A stretch of 64,000 bases of DNA from assembly GCF_902459555.1 (NCBI RefSeq), contig NZ_CABPSM010000014.1:1-64000 (forward strand), read 5' to 3'. Both the position numbers and the translations under genes were made by a program. Each line of letters starts with the position of its first letter. Position 1 is the first letter of the stretch. Positions 17,179 to 26,482 of this stretch are shown piece after piece. A model generated the notes under the pieces. It ran no database searches. It saw only the letters and a list, made by a program, of their open reading frames with translations, and was not told the DNA's origin. The DNA is from Pandoraea horticolens (GTDB lineage Bacteria; Pseudomonadota; Gammaproteobacteria; Burkholderiales; Burkholderiaceae).

Positions 17179-18099
17179 TCAACCGTGTTTGACCGGGAAG
17201 AGGCCTTGCGGACGCACAGCGAGCACTGCGGCCATGACAAGGTAGATGAGCATCGACGCGAGGGCAGGCCCGGCGGTGTCGGCGGTGCTGCGCTCCAGCA
17301 GACTGCGCAGCAGCGTGGGCAACGCGGTGCGTCCCACCGTATCGACCACACCGACGATCAGTGCGGCGAGAAATGCGCCGCGTACCGAGCCGATGCCGCC
17401 GATCACGATCACGACCATCGTCAGAATCAGGATCGGTTCCCCCATGCCCGGCTGCACTGAGAGGATGGGGCCGGCCATGAGCCCGGCAATCCCCGCGAGA
17501 ATCGCGCCGAGACCGAACAGCAGCGAGTTGAGCAACACGATGTTTACGCCGAGCGCACCGACCATCTGGCGGTGTGTCGATCCGGCGCGAATCAACATGC
17601 CAATGCGCGTGCGGTGGATGAGCAAGTAGCAGCCGAGCGCCACCGCGAGCCCCACCACGATGATGAGGAAGCGATAGGCGGGGTACGCCAGCCCGAACAG
17701 GTCCACCGTGCCGGAAAGCCACTCGGGCACTTCCATGTAGTACGGCGAGGGCCCCCAGATCATACGCGCCAGTTCGTTGAAGAACAGGATCAGGCCGAAG
17801 GTAGCCAGTACCTGATCGAGGTGGTCGCGGTCGTAGAGCGTCTTGAGCGCGACGAACTCGACGATCAGACCGAGCAGCAGCATCGCGGGGACGATGGCAA
17901 TCGCGGCGAGCGCGAACGATCCCGTGTGGTTGTACACGGTGGCGGCGATGAACGCCCCCATCATGTAGAGCGAGCCATGGGCGAGGTTGACGAAGTTCAT
18001 GATGCCGAACACCAGCGTGAGGCCGGCCGCCATCAGGAACAGCAGCACCCCGAGTTGCAGCCCGTTCAGGCACTGCATGATAAGGAGCGTCAGGCTCAT
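17179..18099 (-). CDS. livH: Branched-chain amino acid type ABC transporter permease (LivH-like)
   Basis: 306 residues, starting inside the last codons of the preceding hydrolase gene (four-base overlap). LVFGIMNFVNLAHGSLYMMGAF near the N-terminus and VVIVIGGIGSVRGAFLAALIVG near the C-terminus are the conserved LivH segments. Eight or so membrane helices. Inner-membrane half of the high-affinity amino acid type importer. The overlap with an enzyme gene shows that transport and hydrolysis are expressed together. Confidence 0.93.
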   Translation of the reverse strand: MSLTLLIMQCLNGLQLGVLLFLMAAGLTLVFGIMNFVNLAHGSLYMMGAFIAATVYNHTGSFALAAIAIVPAMLLLGLIVEFVALKTLYDRDHLDQVLATFGLILFFNELARMIWGPSPYYMEVPEWLSGTVDLFGLAYPAYRFLIIVVGLAVALGCYLLIHRTRIGMLIRAGSTHRQMVGALGVNIVLLNSLLFGLGAILAGIAGLMAGPILSVQPGMGEPILILTMVVIVIGGIGSVRGAFLAALIVGVVDTVGRTALPTLLRSLLERSTADTAGPALASMLIYLVMAAVLAVRPQGLFPVKHG

Positions 18100-18968
18100 G
18101 CGGCCTCCCGGGGCAGACCCATCTGGCGGAAGATGGCTTGCGTGAGCGGGCTGGCGGCGTCGTTGAGTGTGAGCACGATGTCGAAGTGATTGGTGCCGGG
18201 CATCGGCACGTACTCACCCGCGAAGCCCCGCGCACGCCACGCCGCGAGATAGTCGTCGGTCTGCCGCTTGAACTCGGCCGTCTCGGTCTCGCCGTACGAC
18301 GCCACGATCGGGCAGCCGCGTGCGGGCAGATGAAATTGAGGGCTGTTGCGGCGTGCGTCGTCTTCCGAGAGCTTCATCCATTCGTTGATGTGCGTGAACG
18401 GAATCGGCGTGAGATCGAACAGGCCCGAGAGCGGCGCGGCGCCGGCGACGACGTCTTCCGGCACACCGTATCGGGCGTGCCAGCCCTGCGCGAGCAGCAT
18501 GCCCGCGAGGTGGCCGCCGGCGGAGCTTCCGCACACATGAATGCGGCGCGCGTCGCCCTGATGCTCGCCGATGTGGCGATGCACCCAGGCCAGCGCGCGG
18601 CGCGTCTGGTCGACGATGGTATCGAGCGAGGCGCCGGGCGCGAGCGAGTAGTTGATCGTGACGACCGTGGCGCCGGCGCGCGTGAAGGCGGGCGCCATGT
18701 TGCTCGAATCGTTCTTGCTGAGCGCACGCCAGTAGCCCCCGTGCACGAAGAAGAAAACGGGCGCGCCGGGCGCGGCGGCGGGGAAGATGTCCAGTGTTTC
18801 GTCGGGGTGGTCCCCGTAGGCGACATCGAGCACGCAGGGCGTGGTCGCGCGGGCGTGTGCGCTCTCGGCGGCGTACTGCGTCAGGATGTCGAGAACATTG
18901 GGTGTGGTGGCGCGAGCATTGTACTGAACGTCCAGCTCGGCTTCGTCGAAATTACGGTAGCGCTTCAT
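18096..18968 (-). CDS. Alpha/beta hydrolase of the kynurenine formamidase (AFMID) type
   Basis: 290 residues from ATG 18968; a longer frame to 19064 is Cys-rich and rejected. HGGYWRALSKNDSS (about 77-90) carries the HGGxW oxyanion motif known from eukaryotic-type arylformamidases, GSSAGG holds the nucleophile serine, and TNHFDIV near the C-terminus supplies the histidine. Most bacterial formamidases (KynB) are metal-dependent cyclase-fold enzymes, so this would be an alternative solution. Position between a Liv-type binding protein and permease, downstream of 3-hydroxyanthranilate genes, supports action on an N-formyl aromatic such as N-formylkynurenine. General esterase activity cannot be excluded. 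Confidence 0.85.
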   Translation of the reverse strand: MKRYRNFDEAELDVQYNARATTPNVLDILTQYAAESAHARATTPCVLDVAYGDHPDETLDIFPAAAPGAPVFFFVHGGYWRALSKNDSSNMAPAFTRAGATVVTINYSLAPGASLDTIVDQTRRALAWVHRHIGEHQGDARRIHVCGSSAGGHLAGMLLAQGWHARYGVPEDVVAGAAPLSGLFDLTPIPFTHINEWMKLSEDDARRNSPQFHLPARGCPIVASYGETETAEFKRQTDDYLAAWRARGFAGEYVPMPGTNHFDIVLTLNDAASPLTQAIFRQMGLPREAA

Positions 18969-19174
18969 AAACCCTCGATAGTGCTCAGGTACGGCTCGGG
19001 TCGTGCAACGGCAGTGCCGCCGGTGCGGGACACCGGAGCACGTCAGCAACAGCGGGCAGCGCACACGCGAGACCTCGCGCGCGTGTGCGGCTTGCGGTAA
19101 ATCGGTCCATCGGCATCGCGGGAGCGCCGCGATGCCGGGGCTTTACGTGCTTTACGGGCGTTACGGGCGTCAGG

Positions 19175-20368
19175 TTACGACTTGATCTTGCACTGCGCGG
19201 CCAGATCGGCACGTGTCTTGATCTGAATTTGTCCCTTGGTCGCGAACGCCGCGCCGTTGGCGTCCTTCACGACATCCACGCGATAGAACTGCGCCACGGG
19301 GAACTGGTTGCTGGCGAACTTGAACGGCCCGCGCACGGACGAGAAGTCGGCCGCCTTGAGGGCGGCGCGCAGGGCTTCACGATCCGCCACGCTGCCCTTG
19401 GTCTTCGCGAGCGCCGAGTCGATCAGGTTGGCGGCGTCGTACGACTGGGCGGCATACATCGACGGCATACGGTTGTATTTCTTCTGGAAGGCCGCGACGA
19501 ATTGCTTGTTCTGTGCGTTGTCGAGATCCGGCGAGTACGGCGCGCTGGTGATGGCGCCGACGGCCAGTTCCTTGAGCGCGGGCAGGGTCGAGCCGTCGAT
19601 GGTCGACACGGAGATCAGCGGAATCTTGCCGAGCAGCCCGGCTTGACGGTATTGCTTGACGAAGTTCACGCCCATGCCGCCCGGATAGAAGACGTAGACG
19701 GCGTCGGGTTTGGCGGCTTGCAACTGGGCGATTTCAGCCGAGTAGTCGGGCTGGTTGACCTGCGTGTAGACCTCGTCGACGATCTGGCCTTTATAGTCGC
19801 GCTTGAAACCGTTCACGGCGTCGCGCCCGGCCTGATAGTTCGGGGCCATGACATACATCTTCTTGTAGCCCAGATCGGTCGAGAGCTGACCGCCGGCTTC
19901 GTGCAGTTCGTCGTTATCCCATGACGTTGAGAAGAAGTTCGGCGAGCATTGCGCCCCGGCAATCGGGGTCGGGCCGGCGTTCGAGCCGACCATCACCACC
20001 CCCGCGTTGGTCACGTTCTTGTGGATGGCCATCATCACGTTCGAGAACGTCACGCCGGTGATGAGCGACACCTTGTCGCGCTCCACCAGCTTTTGCGCAG
20101 CCTGCACGCCCACGTCGGGCTTGAGTTGATCGTCTTCCTTGATGACCTGCACGGGCACGCCGCCCAGCTTGCCGCCCTTTTGCTCGATGGCGAGCATGAA
20201 GGCGTCGTACTGGTCCTGGCCGAGCGCGCCGCCGGGGCCGGAGAGTGTGCCGATGAAGCCGATCTTCACCTGGGCGTGTGCACCGTTCGATGCCAACATC
20301 GCCGCCGCAGCAGCGACGGCGCCCAACACAGCGATGGCTTTGCGTTGTATGGTCTTCGTTCCCGTCAT
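19175..20368 (-). CDS. ABC transporter substrate-binding protein (branched-chain amino acid/aromatic type)
   Basis: 397 residues from the ATG at 20368. Two adjacent ATGs occur; the second lies 6 bases after TTGGAG and is preferred. The signal peptide runs to about 32 (AVAAAAAMLASNGAHA). The mature start QVKIGFIGTLSGPGGALGQ and SLITGVTFSNVMMAI are typical of type I periplasmic binding proteins of the LivJ/HAAT group. Four downstream genes encode its permeases and ATPases. It would deliver an amino acid or aromatic acid; the flanking catabolic genes suggest a kynurenine or anthranilate-type compound. Confidence 0.92.
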   Translation of the reverse strand: MTGTKTIQRKAIAVLGAVAAAAAMLASNGAHAQVKIGFIGTLSGPGGALGQDQYDAFMLAIEQKGGKLGGVPVQVIKEDDQLKPDVGVQAAQKLVERDKVSLITGVTFSNVMMAIHKNVTNAGVVMVGSNAGPTPIAGAQCSPNFFSTSWDNDELHEAGGQLSTDLGYKKMYVMAPNYQAGRDAVNGFKRDYKGQIVDEVYTQVNQPDYSAEIAQLQAAKPDAVYVFYPGGMGVNFVKQYRQAGLLGKIPLISVSTIDGSTLPALKELAVGAITSAPYSPDLDNAQNKQFVAAFQKKYNRMPSMYAAQSYDAANLIDSALAKTKGSVADREALRAALKAADFSSVRGPFKFASNQFPVAQFYRVDVVKDANGAAFATKGQIQIKTRADLAAQCKIKS

Positions 20369-20590
20369 CATGGTCTCCAAACTAGGTTGGCGGTACTGGT
20401 AAACATTGTCAGCCGAAGGACTCGCGCTGGAATACTTGACCGCTTCTTCACCTCGTCCGCAGGCAGCAAAGGCAGGCCCAGGCGCGTCAGGCTAGCTAAA
20501 TTGTTTAAGCATCAAATATTTCAGTGCCCAGCCTAAACGACGCCTTTTGCGTAGGCAAGCAATTTCAAAAACACCTCGGGAAAGCACCAG

Positions 20591-21586
20591 TTACAGACCG
20601 AAGAACTCGAGGGCGTTCGCGGCCAGAATGCGGTGCCGGGCGGCGTCGTCCAGCCCCGGTTGTTCGGCCACCAGACGGCCGATGTCCTGCTCACCGAGGG
20701 GGAACGGGTGGTCCGAGCCGAGCATGATGCGCTCTACGCCCATGGTGTCGACCAGCAGGCGCAAGGCGCGCGGGTCGAACACGGCGCTGTCCACATAGAA
20801 ACGGTCCAGATAATGGGACGGCGGGTGCGGACTGTCGGCGCGCACGATGTCGCGGCAATGCCACGCGTTCTCGGCGCGGCCCAGCAGATACGGAAAGGCG
20901 CCGCCGCCGTGCGCAAAACACAGCTTGAGTGAGCGGGGCAGACGCTCGAATGCGCCCGAGAGGATCAGCGAGAGAATCGAGAGCTGCGTCTCGGCGGGCA
21001 TGGCCACGAGCCACGGCATCATCCACTTCTTCATGCGGCCGTCGGTCATCATGTCCCACGGATGCACGAGCACGGGGATATGTTCGTTGCCGCAGTGCCG
21101 CAAAAACGCCACGAGCGGTTCGTCGTCCAGATCCTTGTCGCCGAGGTGATTGCCGATCTGCACGCCGATATGACCGCTGGCCTTGGCGCGCGACGCTTCC
21201 GCGCAGGCCAGATCGAGGTCCTGCAGCGGTACCTGCGCCATGGGCTTGAGCCGGGTCGGGGCGTAGGCGCAATGCGCCAGCGCCAGATCGTTCATGCGCC
21301 GAACCCAGTCCATGACCGCGTGCCCGTCGTGGCGGTAGCCGAACATGATCGGTGTGGCGCAGACCACTTGCAGGTCGATACCATGACGGTCGAGTTCTTC
21401 AACGCGCAGCGCGGGGTCCCACAGCGCGCGGTAGACGGGACGGAAAGCGCGGTTGTCGAGCATGATGTTGCCGGTCTCGCCGCTTGCGTCGATGCGCAGC
21501 CACGGTGCGGTGGCGGGGTCGAGACGGGCCGCTTCCTCCTGCGAGATGCGCGGGAAGAAGTGGGCGTGCATGTCGATTTTCTTCAT
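20591..21586 (-). CDS. nbaD: 2-amino-3-carboxymuconate-6-semialdehyde decarboxylase (ACMSD)
   Basis: 331 residues. The amidohydrolase metal ligands are visible: His7 and His9 in MHAHFFPR, His175 in VLVHPWDMM, and Asp292 in LGSDHPFP; His226 in [13 protein letters not shown] fits the catalytic histidine. Numbering is two less than the well-studied Pseudomonas enzyme, as I recall it. The enzyme decarboxylates the unstable ring-cleavage product of 3-hydroxyanthranilate to 2-aminomuconate semialdehyde, preventing quinolinate formation. The dioxygenase gene lies 37 bases upstream in the same operon. Complete and expected to be active. Confidence 0.94.
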   Translation of the reverse strand: MKKIDMHAHFFPRISQEEAARLDPATAPWLRIDASGETGNIMLDNRAFRPVYRALWDPALRVEELDRHGIDLQVVCATPIMFGYRHDGHAVMDWVRRMNDLALAHCAYAPTRLKPMAQVPLQDLDLACAEASRAKASGHIGVQIGNHLGDKDLDDEPLVAFLRHCGNEHIPVLVHPWDMMTDGRMKKWMMPWLVAMPAETQLSILSLILSGAFERLPRSLKLCFAHGGGAFPYLLGRAENAWHCRDIVRADSPHPPSHYLDRFYVDSAVFDPRALRLLVDTMGVERIMLGSDHPFPLGEQDIGRLVAEQPGLDDAARHRILAANALEFFGL

Positions 21587-21623
21587 GACGTGACGTGTGA
21601 TGTTCTGTGAGCGGTGTCGCGGG

Positions 21624-22229
<606 letters not shown>

Positions 22230-22664
22230 TCAGCGCGAACGTGGCGCGTAGGCCACACACTTGATTTCGATAAGCAACAGCGGATGCGGCAACTGGTGCA
22301 CTGCCACCGTCGTGCGCGTCGGACCGTTCTCGTCGAAGTACTCGCCGTATACCTCGTTGTAGCCGCCGAAGTCGTTCATGTTCACGAGGAACGAGCCGAC
22401 TTCGACCACGTCGGCCAGCGTAGCGCCCTCGCTCGCGAGAATGTCGCGAATGTTCTCGATGACGGCGCGCGTCTGTTCGCGGATGTCGAGCTGCGTCACG
22501 CCCAGCGCATCGGCTTGCGCACCTGCGTATGTGTTGTCCGGACGGCGCGAACTGGTGCCCGAGACGAACAGGAAGTCGCCGGCGCGTTTGATGTGCGGGA
22601 ACTTGCCGCGCGGTTTGGCCTTGCCAGCCACCACGCGGGCCTGCGTGTCTTGCGATGCGCTCAT
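22230..22664 (-). CDS. nbaF: 2-aminomuconate deaminase (RidA superfamily)
   Basis: 144 residues. The RidA/YjgF fold is recognised from [20 protein letters not shown], the central [21 protein letters not shown] and the C-terminal [16 protein letters not shown]. In most RidA proteins this last stretch carries the Arg/Glu pair for imine hydrolysis; here the Arg is replaced, as in the aminomuconate deaminase branch. With the neighbouring ALDH it converts 2-aminomuconate to 4-oxalocrotonate and ammonia. The genes for the later steps (hydratase, decarboxylase) are not in the window. Confidence 0.9.
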   Translation of the reverse strand: MSASQDTQARVVAGKAKPRGKFPHIKRAGDFLFVSGTSSRRPDNTYAGAQADALGVTQLDIREQTRAVIENIRDILASEGATLADVVEVGSFLVNMNDFGGYNEVYGEYFDENGPTRTTVAVHQLPHPLLLIEIKCVAYAPRSR

Positions 22665-22750
22665 GTGTCGTCAGTCTCCGTTGTTATTTTGATGGGATGG
22701 CGCACGGGTGCGGCCGTCTCGACCCCCATCGATATCGCCGCACCGTCGCC

Positions 22751-24223
22751 TCACAGTTTGATGCAGATATTGGTGATTTCGGAATAGAAGTCGAGTGAAT
22801 GGCGTCCGCCTTCGCGGCCCAGCCCGGAGAGTTTCACGCCGCCGAAAGGTGTGCGCAGGTCTCTCAGGAACCAGGTGTTCACCCATACGAGCCCGGTCTG
22901 GAACTGACGTGCGACGCGATGCGCGCGCGACAGGTTCGTCGTCCAGACACAGCCGGCGAGGCCATAGTCGCTATCGTTCACGCGGCGGATCACTTCGTCT
23001 TCGCTGTCGAACGGGGCGACGTGACACACCGGGCCGAAGATTTCCTCGCGCACGCAGCGTGCCGTGTCGGGCAGGCCGGTCCAGACCGTCGGTTGCACGA
23101 AGGCGCCATCGTCACGCGCGTCGCCGAAGGCGGGTACACCACCGCCGGTAACAACCGTTGCGCCTTCTTCGACCGCCAGCCGATAGTACGAGAGCACCTT
23201 CTCGCGATGCTTGCGCGACACGAGCGGACCCATCTGCACGCGGGGAGCATCGGGGGCGTCGATGCGCAGCGCGGCGGCGCGTTCGGCCAGTGCGGCGACG
23301 AAGCGCTCGAAAATCGGCCGCTCGACGTAGACACGCTCCGAGCACAGGCACACTTGACCGGCGTTGGTGAACGACGAGCGGACCACGCCGTCGAGCGCCT
23401 TGTCGAAGTCGGCGTCGGCGAACACCACGGCGGCATTCTTGCCGCCAAGTTCGAACGAGATTTCCTTCACGCCGTCGGCCACGGCTTTCATGATGGCGCT
23501 GCCGGTGCGCGACTCGCCCGTAAAGGTGATTGCGGCCACGTCAGGATGCTTCGTCAGGAATTCCCCCGCCGAGCCGGGGCCGAAGCCGTGTATCAGGTTG
23601 AAGACGCCGGGCGGTACGCCGGCGGCGTCCATCACTTCGGCGAGCAGCGTCGCGGACGAGGGTGTTTCTTCCGACGGCTTGGCGACCACGCAGTTGCCCA
23701 TCGCCAGCGCGGGCGCCACCTTCCACGTGAACAACAGCAACGGCAGGTTCCACGGCGAGATGATGCCGATCACCCCGAGGGGTTTGCGCGTCACGTAGTT
23801 CATCACGTCGCCGCCATCGGCCGCGCGCATTTCGTACATTTCGCTGCCCGCTGTCTTGATGAGGTCGGCGAACATGCGGAAGTTGGCGATGCCGCGCGCA
23901 ATGTCCAGCGTGCGAGCCTGCTCGGCGGGACGACCGGTGTCGGCGACTTCGGCCGCGACGAACTCGTCGAAGCGCGCCTGAATGCCGTCGGCAATGCGGT
24001 GCAGCACGGCGGCGCGCTCGGCGGGCGTGGTCTTGCCCCACGGCCCATCGCGCAGGGCGCGACGGGCGGCGCTCACCGCCCGGTCGACCGTCGCCGCGTC
24101 GGCTTCGCAGACTTTTGCGACAAGCCGTCCGTCGACGGGGCTCACATTATCGAACTGGCGATCGGTGGCGACAAATGCACCGTCCACGTAGTGCCGCAGC
24201 AGCGGCGGAGTCGCAAGGCTCAC
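22751..24223 (-). CDS. nbaE: 2-aminomuconate 6-semialdehyde dehydrogenase
   Basis: 490 residues from a GTG at 24223, chosen because AGGAG lies 6 bases upstream and the protein then begins like its relatives (VSLATPPLLRHYVDG). A longer ATG frame to 24280 adds a Pro-rich tail without a binding site. Glu258 in SFELGGKN and Cys292 in NAGQVCLCSERV are the catalytic residues; ISPWNLPLLLFTWK binds NAD. The second Cys two residues on is typical of the hydroxymuconic/aminomuconic semialdehyde branch. First gene of the operon; an inverted repeat lies about 130 bases upstream. Confidence 0.92.
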   Translation of the reverse strand: MSLATPPLLRHYVDGAFVATDRQFDNVSPVDGRLVAKVCEADAATVDRAVSAARRALRDGPWGKTTPAERAAVLHRIADGIQARFDEFVAAEVADTGRPAEQARTLDIARGIANFRMFADLIKTAGSEMYEMRAADGGDVMNYVTRKPLGVIGIISPWNLPLLLFTWKVAPALAMGNCVVAKPSEETPSSATLLAEVMDAAGVPPGVFNLIHGFGPGSAGEFLTKHPDVAAITFTGESRTGSAIMKAVADGVKEISFELGGKNAAVVFADADFDKALDGVVRSSFTNAGQVCLCSERVYVERPIFERFVAALAERAAALRIDAPDAPRVQMGPLVSRKHREKVLSYYRLAVEEGATVVTGGGVPAFGDARDDGAFVQPTVWTGLPDTARCVREEIFGPVCHVAPFDSEDEVIRRVNDSDYGLAGCVWTTNLSRAHRVARQFQTGLVWVNTWFLRDLRTPFGGVKLSGLGREGGRHSLDFYSEITNICIKL

Positions 24224-24351
24224 GAGGGTCTCCTGGAGCAGTATGTTCTGCGGGGGCGGCGGCGATCGTTGGAACGCCATAGGTCCACCGCCGGATGCCT
24301 TCGAGTCTAAGCATCCGGCTCCATAAAAAATAATGAAATATACCGGGTTGT

Positions 24352-24370
24352 CTATTCCTTAATGGAATAG
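24352..24370. promoter_or_regulatory. Inverted repeat, candidate operator for the 3-hydroxyanthranilate operon
   Basis: CTATTCC-TTAAT-GGAATAG, perfect 7-bp arms, in a locally AT-rich spot 129 bases upstream of the nbaE GTG start and just after the SRPBCC stop. No T run follows, so a protein-binding site is more likely than a terminator. Confidence 0.5.
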
Positions 24371-24379
24371 CTGAGGTGG

Positions 24380-24946
24380 TCAGTGATGGGAGTGGTGACT
24401 CATTCGCGAGCGGGCTTCGCGTAGGTCGCGCGGGTTGCGTTCCTCGCCGATGGCCGCCGGCGGCAGGTCGGTATCGAGACACTCGACCAGATGGGCGTTG
24501 AGCACTGCTGCCAGGCCTTCGCCGCCGCGTCGCATGACGTAGTTGTGATTCCAGCGGAACAGTGGCTCGGCGATGGGGGAGAGTTTGTTCATCCAGCCGC
24601 GCTTCATGTGTACGTCCCAGGCGTAGCGCACGACGGTGATCGAGCCTTCCGTGTCGAAGCGCCAGACGCCGGTGCCTTCCACCTCGCCCGTCGCCACGCC
24701 GCGCACCTCGCGCATCGGATCGATGTGCGTGATGCGGGTCTCGAACGTGAGCGAGTAGGGCAACGCACCATGCCAGGTCAGTTCGCGCACGGTGCCCACG
24801 CCATCGGCGTCGCCCGGTTCCAGGGTGCGCACGTTGCGCACGCACGGCCACCAGCGAGCCCAATGGTCGACGTCGCGAATCGTGTCCCAGACTTCGTCCA
24901 GCGGTGCGGTCAGCCGCCACAAGGTGAGGAAGTGATATTCGTTCAT
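24380..24946 (-). CDS. SRPBCC-family (START/polyketide cyclase-like) protein
   Basis: 188 residues. LTAPLDEVWDTIRDVDHWARWWPCV is the typical start of the helix-grip SRPBCC fold, and alternating strands with GTVRELTWHGALPYSLTFETRITHID follow. The last 25 residues are charged and His-rich (SRMSHHSHH). Members bind hydrophobic ligands or act as cyclases; no active-site signature singles out a reaction. It lies upstream of the 3-hydroxyanthranilate genes on the same strand, separated from nbaE by 156 bases and an inverted repeat, so co-regulation is possible. Confidence 0.85.
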   Translation of the reverse strand: MNEYHFLTLWRLTAPLDEVWDTIRDVDHWARWWPCVRNVRTLEPGDADGVGTVRELTWHGALPYSLTFETRITHIDPMREVRGVATGEVEGTGVWRFDTEGSITVVRYAWDVHMKRGWMNKLSPIAEPLFRWNHNYVMRRGGEGLAAVLNAHLVECLDTDLPPAAIGEERNPRDLREARSRMSHHSHH

Positions 24947-25165
24947 GGCCGATCCCGGTAGTCGGTAGTCGAGGAAGGGGTGCCGTTATGCCCCGGCGCG
25001 AGGGGGGAATTTCAGTATAGGCGGCATACCGGCCTTCGGCGGTCGCCGAACACCTCGCCCGCTTCGATGACTTTCGTCAGCGCTGCCGATGAATCGGATA
25101 GCGAATTGGCCGGACTTTCCTCGCTGTCATGAATTCATCACAATGCCTCCATAGAATCCCGGAGT

Positions 25166-25189
25166 GAAAACGTTTTCGTAAACGTTTAC
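25166..25189. promoter_or_regulatory. Two adjacent LacI-family operator palindromes
   Basis: GAAAACGTTTTC (25166-25177) is followed directly by GTAAACGTTTAC (25178-25189). Both are perfect 12-bp palindromes with the central CG step typical of LacI/GalR/PurR sites, 56 bases before the lacI-like start. They probably mediate autoregulation and perhaps control the ABC genes. Confidence 0.8.
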
Positions 25190-25245
25190 ATTTGCGTAAA
25201 ATCCGTCAACTTCGAATTTTGACGGCTCATAACAAGGAGAGGGGC

Positions 25246-26307
25246 GTGGCAGACATACGGGACGTGGCGCAGCGCGCGGGGTGCTCGATTGCGACAGTGT
25301 CGCGCGCACTCAATTCGCCGCAACTGGTGCGCCCCGAGACGCTTGCCCGCGTGCAAGCGGCCGCCGCCGAGCTGAAATTCCGTCCCAATGCGCTGGGCCG
25401 TCAGTTGCGCGGAGAGCGCACGGGCCTGATTGGCGTGATGCTGCCGACGCTGGGCAACCCGGTCTTTGCCGATTGTCTGGAGGGGATCGAAGCCGCCATC
25501 GACGGCACGGGACGCCGCCTGCTGCTTGTTACCACCCAATACGACCCGGAGCGTGAGCGCAACGCCATCGAGACCTTGCTGCAACAACGTGTGGACGGGC
25601 TGCTGCTGACACTGGCCGACGCCGAGCACAGTGCGCTTGTCGACGATCTCGCAGCCGAGGGGGTGGCGTGTCAGCTTGTCTACAACGATGCGCCGCAGCG
25701 TCCCTGCGTGTCGGTGGACAACCGGGCCGCCGCCGCGCAGGGTGTGGCCATGCTAATCGAGGCGGGGCACCGCGACATCGTCATGGTGACCGGGGCATTG
25801 CACGCGTCTGACCGCGCCAAGCGCCGCTATCTCGGCTATTGCGACGCCATGCAGGCCGCCGGCCTGACGCCGCTGCCGGCCTTTGAAATCGACTTCAACA
25901 GCGGGGCTCGCGGCGAGCGAGTTCGCGAATGGTTGGCGCAGCGCGAGCGCGACGGCGCACGTCCCACGGCCCTGTTCTGCTCCAACGATCTGCTGGCCCT
26001 AGGCGTGATGCGTGCGCTGCGCGAAGCCGGTTTGCGCGTGCCCGACGACATGTCGGTGCTCGGCTTCGACGGGCTGGCCGTGGGCGAGTTGCTCTCGCCG
26101 ACGCTCGCCACTGTCGTACAGCCTAGCGTGGAGATCGGCCGTCACGCGGCGCAGCGTTTGCTTGCACAGATCGATGGACGTGATGGCCGTACCGGTGCGG
26201 CGACCGCGCCGGCCGACGCATCGCTCGGCCACGCTCTGATCTTGCCGCACGAGATTCGTCGCGGCGGCACGGTGGCGGCACCGCCGCGAAAGAAAGATCG
26301 ACATTGA
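25246..26307 (+). CDS. LacI-family transcriptional regulator
   Basis: 353 residues from GTG 25246, which has AAGGAG 7 bases upstream and gives the canonical start (M/V)ADIRDVAQRAGCSIATVSRALN. The hinge helix follows, with PNALGRQLRGERTGLIGVMLPT leading into the sugar-binding-like effector domain; CSNDLLALGVMRALREAG and LGFDGLAVGELLSP are standard family segments. Adjacent downstream genes encode an ABC importer and a phosphodiesterase, and the promoter region has two operator palindromes, so it most likely represses that set and responds to its substrate. Confidence 0.94.
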   Translation: MADIRDVAQRAGCSIATVSRALNSPQLVRPETLARVQAAAAELKFRPNALGRQLRGERTGLIGVMLPTLGNPVFADCLEGIEAAIDGTGRRLLLVTTQYDPERERNAIETLLQQRVDGLLLTLADAEHSALVDDLAAEGVACQLVYNDAPQRPCVSVDNRAAAAQGVAMLIEAGHRDIVMVTGALHASDRAKRRYLGYCDAMQAAGLTPLPAFEIDFNSGARGERVREWLAQRERDGARPTALFCSNDLLALGVMRALREAGLRVPDDMSVLGFDGLAVGELLSPTLATVVQPSVEIGRHAAQRLLAQIDGRDGRTGAATAPADASLGHALILPHEIRRGGTVAAPPRKKDRH

Positions 26308-26482
26308 CGCGATGTCGAAACGGATTTGAAGGAAAAGCAGTAGCAAGGAAACTGGCTGACGACTGGCTCCGAAAAAGAGAGTGCAGCGCCGGCCGAGGCA
26401 ATCAGGCATCCGGGCGTGAGGCCCGCACTTATCCGGCAGCACATCGTGCCGCCAATGCTCAGACATTCAGGAGCCCACAGAA

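Noticed and set aside
16196-18235. 679-codon frame suggesting a fused permease
   Set aside because: Only residues from the ATG at 17176 are LivM; the upstream part is livH read in the wrong frame.
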